Shown piece after piece: positions 31,895-41,029 of a stretch of DNA of 64,000 bases. Each line of letters begins with the position of its first letter. The stretch's first letter is position 1. Both the position numbers and the translations under genes were made by a program. The notes below the pieces were generated by a model, which had not been told where the DNA came from, made no database searches, and saw only the letters and a program-made list of their open reading frames with translations. Origin of the DNA: Tuctoria greenei (taxonomy: Eukaryota; Streptophyta; Magnoliopsida; Poales; Poaceae); contig JAYESD010000007.1 in the NCBI GenBank assembly GCA_036927565.1, forward strand, positions 1,943,644 to 2,007,643, read 5' to 3'.

Positions 31895-34486
31895 ATGGAC
31901 CGTCGAGCGTGGATGTATAACATGCCAAGACCCGATCCTATGTACATTCATAATGTTGCAAATTTTATTGAAGCATCCAAGGGACATGCGAAGTTGCAAA
32001 AGATAGATGACATATTATGTCCATGTATCGACTGCAAAAATAAGATTGCTTGGATGGATACTATAGTAATCCAATCTCATTTGGTGAAAAGAGGTTTCAA
32101 AAAAATACTACACAATATGGACAGAGCATGGTGAGTTAGATACACATGATGTGGATAAAGATGATGAGAGAGGTTCAGATGATGATAATGTTCATATCGA
32201 TGATGGTAGTGACAATCAAGCTAGTGATGATGATGATGAGTTCGATTGTGAGGAGATGTTGCGTCACATTGAACCATATGTATTGACTTCTATGAGAGCA
32301 AGCAAATGTTTAAGTAAAATGGAGACATTGCAGAATGCGGCGACGGAGCTTTTATATGATGAATCAAACGGTTGTGATAAAGAGTTTACTACATTGCGTG
32401 TCTTAGAACTACTAAAGTTGAAAGCTACGCACGGATGGTCCGATTGTAGTTTCTCTGATCTTTTGAATCTTCTGGCAGAAATTCTTCCAAATCCAAATAA
32501 ACTGCCCAAAAGCACTTATAAAGCAAAGAAACTTCTTTGCCCGATGGCACTACGTGTGATAAAAATACACGCTTGTGCGAACCATTGTATTTTGTATCGC
32601 AAAGAGCATGAGCTCGCAACTAGATGCCCCATTTGTGGTGTCAGTAGATATAAGAAGGACTACAATCACCAGTATGTTACCAATATAAAAAAGACTCATA
32701 AGAATAAGAAGTTTATTATTGGTCCTGAAGGTGACGATGACGATACTTTTGGCGATGCAGACGGGAAGAATAAGAGAAAAATTCCTGCCTTGGTGATGTG
32801 GTACCTTCCGGTAATTGATCGCTTGAAGCGTTTGTTCTCAAACCCTAGGGAGGCTGAACTTATGCGTTGGCATTCCGAGCAACGCAAGAAGAATGAAAAG
32901 CATATACGACACCCTGGTCATGCAACACAGTGGAAAATTTTTGATATTCAGTATCCAGAATTTGCGAAGGAAATCAGAAATGTGAGGTTTGCCTTGGGTA
33001 CAGACGGAATGAATCCTTTTGGTGAAAAAAGGAGCATACACAGCACATGGCCCGTGGTCTTAACGATGTACAACCTACCGACGTGGTTGTGTCACAAAAA
33101 GAAATATATCTTGTTATCTGTTCTTATCTAATGTCCGAAACAACCCATCATCGAAATTGATGTGTTCTTGGAACCTTTGATGGAAGATATTGCAAAATTG
33201 CGGAATGAAGGGGTACGTACATGGGATGAGTACAAGCGGGAGTATTTCACGCTAAGAGTAATGATATTCGTTACCGTGCATGATTATCCCAGACTGTTTA
33301 CATTATCGGGACAAATGAAAGGGAAGAAAGGTTGTGTTAGGTGCGTGGATAGAACTGAATTTCTATACCTCACTTCATCCAGAAAGACGGTGTACATGAG
33401 ACACCTACGGTTCTTGACATATACACACAAGTATAGGAATATGAAAGAACAATTTGATAACAATCGAAAAAGATACTGCACCAAAAACTTACAGTGGAAA
33501 ACTTATGTTTGAAATGGTCAGGAACATTCATATTGCTTTCGGTAAGGGAAAAAATAGTAAAGGAATTAAGAGAAAGAAAAGTACATCTTCGGATGATACA
33601 ACTGACATGGCTTTCAAGAAACAACCAATTTTTTTCAAGTATCTTCCGTATTGGAAGAATCTGGAATTTTGCCATAGTATTGATTTGATGCACGTTACAA
33701 AGAATGTATTTCACAGCATCATTGGGACCTTGCTAGACATGCCGAGGAAAATAAAGGACGGATTAAATTCACGTATGGACCTAGTAAATCTTGATTTGAG
33801 ACCAGAGCTTCATCCAGTAGAAAAGGCGAACGGGAAGCATTACCTTCCCCCAGCCAGCTACAACTTGACGCTAGAAGAGAAAAAAGCAATTTGCGAATGC
33901 TTGCGTGGAATCAAAGTGCCCACGAGTTTCTCATCCAATATCCGCAAACTAGTCTCTATGAAAGACTTATCTTTATTCGGTTATAATTCTCACGACTGTC
34001 ACATTATGATGACAGTTTTCCTTGCCATTGCAATAAGAGTCATCAAACCTGAGCATATAAAAGTTGTCATCACACGTTTGTGTTACTTCTTCAATGCAGT
34101 ATCGCAAAAGGTGATAGCACGTGAAGATTTAGACTATCTAAAAACATACATCGTCGAGACAATGTGCAAGCTTGAGATGTGTTTCTCACCATCCTTTTTT
34201 TAGGCAAGTACACCTAATCATACATCTTGTTGATCAGATAAAAGCATTGGGGCCACTATATTTACATCATATGTTTTTGTTGGATAGATATTTAGGAGTA
34301 TTAAAAGGTTATGTGCGGAACTGTGCTCACCCAGAGGGTTCAATTATGGAAGGATACACCACTAAAGAAGTGATTGAGGGTTGCACTGATTACATCAAAG
34401 ATGGAAAATCGATAGGTGTGCCTATACCGGTACATGAGGGTAGACTACGTGGCTATGCCTATGAAAAATTTAAAAACCGCCAATGA
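31895..34486 (+). pseudogene. CACTA TNP2/TNPD-type transposase, truncated and broken
   Basis: 31895-32134 is the transposase-associated domain (MDRRAWMYN start, CPCIDC). After a frame change, 32151-33131 begins with an acidic stretch and carries the Cys-containing KEHELATRCPICGVSRY block and the first catalytic Asp in GTDGMNPFG (33003). A TAA at 33129 interrupts it; the same frame resumes (FLEPLMEDI) to 33512. A frameshift near 33490 leads to the SIDLMHVTKNV block (33680) and then, after a shift at about 34190, to the DUF4218-like end (LGPLYLHHMF, PEGSIMEGY). At about 34460 transposase similarity stops and the next promoter module starts, so the C-terminal part found in full TNPD proteins is missing. 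The protein would cut the element at its ends. Confidence 0.9.
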
Positions 34487-34560
34487 AAAACTGACGCCTA
34501 TATAAAGACCCCGCGGAGGCACGCCTCTGCCCAGTCCCACATCGCGCCACGAGGTACCTA
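34460..34560 (+). promoter_or_regulatory. Promoter module C with non-coding first exon of the UBC9-like gene
   Basis: AAAAACCGCCAATGAAAAACTG then TATATAAAG (34499-34507) and a short GC-rich exon ending at a GTACCT donor near 34554. The following intron copies that of module B. The module overlaps the truncated end of the transposase gene. Confidence 0.6.
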
Positions 34561-34731
34561 AGTAAATTTGCATAGTTTCCTTACTATGCATTGTATGCTA
34601 CCTTTTTCTTTGTATATTTTCATAAGCTGCAAGTTTTGTGTGTTGGTATATGGATTGTGTCCTTTTGCATTTGTGTACATATGCGTTTGGAATCAATAAT
34701 TTGGAAGTTTGGAAGTTTGGTCTTTCAGATA

Positions 34732-35566
34732 ATGATGTCTCGGGCGTGTAGCCGATTGAAGGAGGAGTGGTTGGCGTGGCGCAAGAACCATCCCCATGTA
34801 TGTACATATGGCACACCGGTCGCATGGTTGTATATACATATGTATCTGTAATGGACTGATGAACTTAACTGTAGTTTGTTTTTCCATCTTGTTTGTTTTT
34901 GGTATTTTCAATTTCTCTGCGTAGGTTTTCTCTGCGAAGTCTGAATCGGGAGATTTATTGAAGTGGCAGTGCATCATACCCGGTAAAGAAGGGGTAAGTC
35001 ATGAGGAACAAGCACAATATGAGTTTAACCATCGTCCTTCTATTAATAAATTTCTTTTGCAGACTGAATGGGAAGATGGTTACTACCCCCTGGCAATCTC
35101 CTTCTCTGAGGACTAACCCTTGGTACCTCCAAGATGCGCCTTTCCAAGTGTGTTCTTCCACACCGTCCATCATTCGGGAGCACTCTGCATCGGGATTCTT
35201 GATCAAGAGACTGTAAGATAGACCTATTTTGCTCATGTAATTATTACTTAATTGTTGTCGAACTTATTTGAACTGGTTTCTTATATTGCTTAAATTATAT
35301 TTCGTAGGGGTGGTGCAGTGCTTTTACAATCAAAACTATACTACTTGAAGTTCTGTGTTTGCTGCATCAGCCAAATGTGCCCGATGTTGAAAATGATTGC
35401 TATAATCTACATATCAAGGTTAGATGACACTTTGACTTAGTGAACAATGTAGGTTATTCATTCCTCCTTCAACATTTGTTAATTTAAATAATGTCAATAT
35501 TTTCAGGATCCAGCAGAATATAAGAGACGTGTTCGGGAGCAAGCAGGACGATACAATTTAGATTGA
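34732..35566 (+). pseudogene. UBC9-type SUMO-conjugating enzyme E2 inside the CACTA element
   Basis: Five coding exons with canonical borders, all phase 0: 34732-34797, 34925-34993, 35063-35212, 35308-35418 and 35507-35566, together 151 codons (UBC9 is about 160). Exon texts align through the whole E2: RLKEEWLAWRKNHPH, WQCIIPGKEG, TEWEDGYYPLAISFSED, the catalytic Cys in SGALCIGIL (codon 35186-35188), GWCSAFTIKTILL, LLHQPNVPD, and the C-terminal helix DPAEYKRRVREQA. The basic N-terminal helix and the IPGK.GT.WE block distinguish UBC9 from ubiquitin E2s. Oddities: TAA at 35114 replaces the Tyr of the EDYP segment, and the HPN motif before the active Cys is shortened to H-T-V, losing the Asn and one position. 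UBC9 transfers SUMO to lysines, mainly in the nucleus. The stop makes this copy a pseudogene; intact splice sites and multiple introns show it was captured or inherited as genomic DNA. Confidence 0.87.
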
Positions 35567-35849
35567 TCAATGGGAGCTTCATTGTTGATCTATAATGAAT
35601 GTAGCATGATTTTTGTTTTCTACTTGACATGGCACTTCATCGATGTTGTTTGCAGCTGTTAAAGAGAGAGGCTCACTTAAACTTGTGCTCAGTGTGTAAA
35701 GATGTTATCTTTGAACAATTGTAAAGCCTCTAATGGTGTATTATCACAATTAAGCCAGCCTCACTGGTGATCGAGCATTTCCTATAATGCATTACTGTAC
35801 TAGTATCCGCTCATCTGTGTTTTTTTCCTGATACAATTTTCCCTGCAAT
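35567..35849 (+). other. 3' flank of the UBC9-like gene
   Basis: AT-rich, no ORF. Probably the 3' UTR; no clear AATAAA seen. Confidence 0.5.
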
Positions 35850-36304
35850 GACTACATACGGTTGTGATAATTGCAACGACTACATCCCTGTAATTTCAGT
35901 GAACACCGCTTGTGATAATTGAACAACTACATACGGTTCTTACACAATGACCGCCGGTGAAAATACATGATCTTCTCAGGTCGTTGTTAATTAAGAACCG
36001 CCTGTGAAGTTCATTACATTACAGGCGGTTCTTAATTAATAGCCGCCTGTGAAGATCATGTATTTAACCAGGTGATTGTTTCTTAAAATCTGCCTGTGAT
36101 GTGAATTTATTGCAGGCAGTTCTTAAGTAATAACCGCTTGAGAAGATCGAGTATTTACCCAGGCGGTTGTTTTTTAAAATCCGCCTGTGTTGTTATTTCA
36201 TCACAGTCGGTTATTATATCATTCGTCATCACAGTCGCATATTTTTAAGGACCGTCTGTGTTTGAAAAATTGAGGCACCTGTAAAAATGTTTTTTGTAGT
36301 AGTG
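35850..36304. repeat. Right terminal and subterminal repeats of the CACTA element
   Basis: Copies of CCGCCTGTGAAG and its complement, alternating with AAGATCATGTATTTA-like spacers, lead to the terminus TTTTTTGTAGTAGTG at 36304. GGT follows as the target duplication. Confidence 0.92.
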
Positions 36305-37497
36305 GGTACCTAACCCGGATGTTCTTTCTCCATTCATAAAAAATGCGGTTCTTTGCCAGAGCAGAGCGGACACGTTTTCCACCTTGAGTTCCACTGCTCC
36401 AGTGTCTCTGCCAAGGAGATCACCAAACAGTCGAACAAGCCAGAGCGCCTGAGTCAAAGTAGTGGAGGCCGCTATGTACTCGGCCTTACAGCTGGACATG
36501 GCCACCACCTGCTGCATGACCGACTACCAGCTAATGAGGCACTTGCCGAAGGAGAAGAGGATCCCGCTCGTGCTCTTGTTGCTGTCAATGTCATTGGCGT
36601 CGTCACTGTCAGTGTACCTGACAAAATGTGCCTCCCCAGGGCAACTCGGGTAGTAGAGGTCGTGGTCGAGAGTCCCTGCAACATAGTGGATGATCCTCTT
36701 CACAGTCTTCTGGTGCTCCATCATCGATCGCTGCAGGAACCTACTAACGTAGCCGGTGGAGAATGCCAAGTCCGTTCGTGTGTGGGCAAGGTAGCGAAGG
36801 CTCCCCACAAGACGCCAATACTGCGTAGTGTCCACCTCCTCCATCGTGTTGTTGCGACCGAGCTTCATCCTCTCCTCCATCAAAGTGAGAGCTGGGTTGT
36901 AGTTTGTGAACCCAGCTAGCTCAACAATGTGCTTGGCGTAGGCGATCTGTCGAAGCATGATCCCAAAGTCGGCCTGATGCACATAAATCCCTAGCGAGGT
37001 AGAAGGAGAGGGATCCCAAGTCACTCACTTGGAAGGTGGCTTTCATCTTTTCCTTGAACGTTGCCACCTCCGCATCCATGGTGCTGATGATCACCAAATC
37101 ATCAATGTAGACACCCAGCAGTAGAGTGTTTCCTCCATTGCCCCACTCGTAGATGACCGCCACGTGCGGGCATTGCTTGAAGCCGATCCTCTTGAGTGTG
37201 GAACCCAACTTGGCATTCCACACACGTGGTGCCTGCCGCAAGCCATAGAGGACCTTGCGCATGTGCAACACCTTGCTCTCTTCGCTAGGGAGCGCAAATC
37301 TCAACGGGTGGTGTACGTAGACCTCCTCCTTCAAGTCGGTGTTGAGGAATGCCGACTTGACGTCCATGTGTTGGACACGCCAGCCTTCTTGGGCAGCCAG
37401 TGCAAGGAGGAGTTGCACGGATTCCATCTGTGCCATGGGGGCAAAAGCATCGTCGAAGTCGATCTCCTCTGTGAGACCTATGTGTGCTGAATACATT
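36305..37497 (-). pseudogene. Copia-B reverse transcriptase and RNase H (frameshifted)
   Basis: The minus strand begins in RT at about 37497 (IDFDDAFAPMAQMESV), then MDVKSAFLN, LYGLRQAPRVWNAKL and the active site YIDD (about 37110-37099). A frame change near 37010 leads through SLRYLAHTRTDLAF and SNKSTSGILF to AMSSCKAEYIAAS. A further one-base shift near 36365 precedes the CACTA border. Upstream protease, integrase and gag are missing. Confidence 0.92.
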
Positions 37498-37544
37498 GGC
37501 TATGACAATAAAAGTTTTGAATACTGCCAAAACACTTTTTAACA

Positions 37545-37835
37545 AGGTCTAACTCTAGGTCTAAGCTCCTGCAAGGTCCGACGTAAGGTACAACTTGCTT
37601 TGGCTAGGTCCAACTTCTTTGTCTAGGTCCGATTTATTTTGGCTAGGTCCGACTTGTTTTCGCTATGTCCGGCGCAAGGTTCGACTAGCTTTGGTTAGCT
37701 CTAGCGCTAGGTCCGACTAGCTTTGGTAAGCTCTGACGCTAGGTCTGACTAGCTTTGGTTAGCTCCAGCGCTAGGTCCTGCTAGCTTTGGTAAGCTCCAA
37801 CTCAAGGTCCGGTTAGCTTTGGCAAGGTTAGGTGC
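37545..37835. repeat. Minisatellite of about 30-bp units
   Basis: About nine diverged units of AGGTCCGACTAGCTTTGGTT plus AGCTCYAGCGCT, six of them well preserved from about 37665 on. It lies upstream of the TATA box, in U3. Confidence 0.9.
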
Positions 37836-38615
37836 TAGACTGCAATGATTCTGCTTTTACCTTGCAATGTTTCGAACTTGCTTTACATCTATGGAAAGTT
37901 TGCTTAGTATTCTTTTACTAAGTTTTTGGTGTGTTTTGGTGGTTATGGCGGATATTGTTTTTTCTATGGTTTGCAACATGCTTATGTGAGGTGCTCACGT
38001 AAGGTGTTGTGGTTTCATAACTAACGTGAGTCAAGTCGAGGACTTGTGCTCGAAAGTATCGGTTGTTTATTCATGCGCAGGTGTTGCTTGAGTTAGAGAC
38101 ATGGCTGGTGACGGGATCCATTGAACTAGTCTTAGGGAGAAGATGAGGTTCAACAACTAAGTTCGAGAGGAATTGTGGTTGAGTTGATCGGGAGGTTGCG
38201 CAACATGTTTGAATCAAGAGCAATTCATATGAAGGTACCATAGACGTTATTGGAAAATTTTTGCACATGTGCAAGGAGTGCATGGATGTGGCAACATGGT
38301 TCCAAGGCGTGATGAAGAGAAGTGGACGTAAAGAATTGGTCGGAAAGGTCCAACCGACTAGGTTATGGACTCAGGTTGCGGTTGAATCTGGTTTGACTCA
38401 AATATGAAAAAATTTGAGTTGGTTATGATAGGATTTCGTGTGGGTCATGAAGTTGAGTTGTTTTTAGGAATGTGGGATACGTTCCTATAGTGTTTGGAAG
38501 TCTTAAGATTGCTTCTATTTGGGTATAGAAGAGTCTTGAACAGTTATGAAAAGTTTCAATGGAAACTGAGTAGGATACGAGTCCTATTTTGGTTTAGGTT
38601 GGCCTCATGGTTGGT

Positions 38616-38623
38616 TATATAAG
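38616..38623 (+). promoter_or_regulatory. TATA box of the Copia-C LTR
   Basis: TATATAAG, about 600 bases before the LTR end. Confidence 0.65.
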
Positions 38624-39221
38624 CAAGGGAGGCCAGATCTCGTGGTACAAGGATTTTGGGTTGTTCCTCTTGTGTTCTATTGAATAAAGATCATAATTTA
38701 AGGAACTTTTGTGCCTTGTTCGTCCGACTTGTTTCAGACAAGGCTTTTTTCGTCGAGTTTCTGCACAACACTACCTTGCTTCGGTGGTTTTATCATAACT
38801 CGAGTTTTACAGATTCAATTGATGTGATTCTTTTTGGGTTGTCTGCACAGCTTGATTATATATCATCTGTGAAAATGTCACATCATTGGATTTTTGGTTT
38901 TTCATCTACACGAGTCTTTGCAGTGTTACAGATCTGGTTTTTACTCGGTAGAACAGATTGACCTTTGTTCAATCTTTTGATTATAACTTGAGTTTTTCTC
39001 GACGGATTTCCGTGATTCTTATTGTCGTGCCTTCATGACTTGATTCTCCACAATCTATACAGGCCTTGTCACTATTGATCATTTTAAGATTAGTTGAATA
39101 CACAATCTCTTTAACAGATCAGTTTTCTGTCGAGGGGTTTTTGTTGTTTCCACTGAAAAAGTTGTAATCTACCATTCATCCCTCCTCTGGTAGATTTTCA
39201 CGTGATCTTCGATCCTGCAAT

Positions 39222-39235
39222 TGGTATCAGAGCCA
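39222..39235 (+). other. Primer binding site of Copia-C
   Basis: TGGTATCAGAGCCA, complementary to initiator-Met tRNA, immediately after the LTR. Confidence 0.93.
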
Positions 39236-39280
39236 CGATGCTCTAATCTTTGTGATATGCATGTGTTTTGAATAATCATC

Positions 39281-41029
39281 ATGGAGAAATACTCTACCAA
39301 ACCTTGTGTGTTTAGTGGTATTGATTTTCAGGTTTGAAAGGCACACATGGAAGCTTTCATCCAGGCGCAAGGCTTTGCAATATGGGAAAAGATGTACAAG
39401 CCTTACGAAGTGCCACCAAACGATCAAGTTACAGCTACAAATCTGAGAGATGTCAACAACAACAACAAGGCTCGGAACTTGATCATACAAGGACTAACTC
39501 AAGGTGACTTTTACCGTGTTGCTCACCTCCGATCTACGTACGATGTTTGGAAAGATCTATGTGATTATCACGAAGGATCCAACACGACCAAGGAGGTAAG
39601 GTAAGAAATGTTGAAAAAGTAGTACATGCGCTTTGAGATGCAATCAGATGAGTCCATCAACGACCTCTTTGCTTGCTTTAATAAAATTCTCAGCAACTTG
39701 CATAGCGTCAATATTAATTTTTCAGATGTTGAGAATTCTATGCAATTACTAAGTGCATTACACATGTCAATTTGGAAGATGAAAGTCACATCTGTTCGTG
39801 AATCTACTATCATGAGTACACTTACTTTAGATGTTCTATATTCTAAATTGAAAGCTCATGAAATTAACATAATCTTATGTAAGAACCCCAACAAGTCTCT
39901 TGCATTTGTTTCTCAACGTGACATGCCTAGCTCTAGCCAATCTTCATCTTGTGGAACACTTACTTTGTTGTCCTCTCTAACCATTGAAAAGATTGAAGAG
40001 TTTCCAGAGGTAGAACTTGCACTCATATCTACTCGGTTCTCAAAAGCATTGCAAAATGTGAGAACTAGAAGGAGAGGAAGTGTCAGACCTCTATGATGCT
40101 TCAAATGTGGTAAGACAGGACATTTTTGCACGGATTGCCCTAACCTTTCAAGTACTACTTCCCGTGATGAAAAGCAAACAAGGACGAAGCACTCCTCTGC
40201 AAACAACAACAGGAAAAAAGGTTTTACAGAACGCCAATTGGTAAATAGTTTTATCTCTGCACTTCAAGAACTTGGCTCAAGCGATGTGGACATCGGAAGT
40301 GACGAAGATGAAGATGATTTGGTAAACTTGTGCTTCATGGCGGGCAAGTCAAGATCAAGTATGGAGGAGGCAGAACACAGCAACGACAATGAAGAGGTGT
40401 GTTCTACTTGTGAAGAAATGTGTGATGCTATTTCTCGTGCCACTGTTATAGTTAAGAAAAAAGACCAAAAGCTTCGGGACAATGATGTTAAAATTGAATC
40501 ACTAGAATCTGAAATTAATCGTTTAAAATCTTTGATTCCTAGTGATGATTCTTGTTCCTCATGTGGTTTAATATATGAACAATTGTCCTCTCTAAGAAGT
40601 GCACACACCTCCACACTTGATAAACTTGAGTTAGAGATTGAAAAGAACAGAGAGCTTGCTGCACTTAAAGATAAAAACTTGAAAGATGCTAGCTGTTCTA
40701 CAATTGATTTGCATTGTTCTACTTGTGATGATCTTGATAAGAAACTACAAGATGCTATGACTGAGATTTCTATATTGAATAATACTTTACGTTCTCATGA
40801 AGTTAAATATTGTTCTAATTGCAAACTAAAAGGAAAAACTTCATGTGAAAACTGTCTAGACTTGTCAAAGAAACTTGATGACATGAAGGGGACACTAGAG
40901 TGGTTTTGTAATGAGAATAAGAATCTAAACTTGTTGCTGAATTCTTCCAAGTCTTGCAATGATAAAACTGGTTTAGGTTTTGATTCTCATGCTCATGCTA
41001 AGGCACATCCACCTAAAATTGTAATATAA
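39281..41029 (+). pseudogene. Copia-C gag, several in-frame stops
   Basis: One frame from the ATG at 39281 carries Copia gag blocks (ARNLIIQGLTQGDFYRV, ESINDLFACFNKIL), a zinc knuckle CFKCGKTGHFCTDC (just after 40096) and a long coiled-coil region to 41029. Stops: TGA at about 39335, where the family has Trp (TGG), TAA at 39602, TAG at about 39620 and TGA at 40094. No frameshift up to 41029. A second knuckle-like CTYYDRDGHVIDFC follows at about 41166. Confidence 0.85.

Larger units (their letters stand above)
20577..36304. mobile_element. CACTA (En/Spm) DNA transposon, 15.7 kb, carrying Ulp1 and UBC9-like genes
   Basis: Ends are CACTACTACAATAAGCC (20577) and, on the other strand, CACTACTACAAAAAAC (36304). 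The 3-bp target duplication GGT is present on both sides (20574-20576, 36305-36307). Subterminal arrays of the word CACAGGCGG in both orientations lie at both ends. Internal genes: Transposase_24/Ulp1 type (21213-24890, minus), small acidic-tailed ORF (27835-28284), TNP2-type transposase (31895-34486) and UBC9-type E2 (34732-35566), the last three on plus. In the middle lie 790-bp tandem repeats carrying a related but different subterminal word (CTCAGGCGG). All genes carry lesions, so this copy is not autonomous. Confidence 0.95.
20032..37497 (-). mobile_element. Copia retrotransposon (Copia-B), split by a CACTA element, 5' part missing
   Basis: The minus-strand 3' LTR (20032-20394) and the last part of RNase H (20439-20573) lie left of the CACTA; RT and most of RNase H (36305-37497) lie right of it. 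Removing 20577-36304 and one GGT rejoins the RNase H frame through VRYHFIR, which proves one original element. The 5' part is lost at about 37497, where another Copia LTR begins. Confidence 0.93.
37498..39219 (+). repeat. 5' LTR of Copia-C (left border uncertain)
   Basis: It ends GATCCTGCA two bases before the PBS. The left end is placed where Copia-B similarity stops. It contains the minisatellite at 37545-37835 and TATATAAG at 38616-38623. No partner LTR is in the window, so the borders rest on the PBS and neighbours only. Confidence 0.65.
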
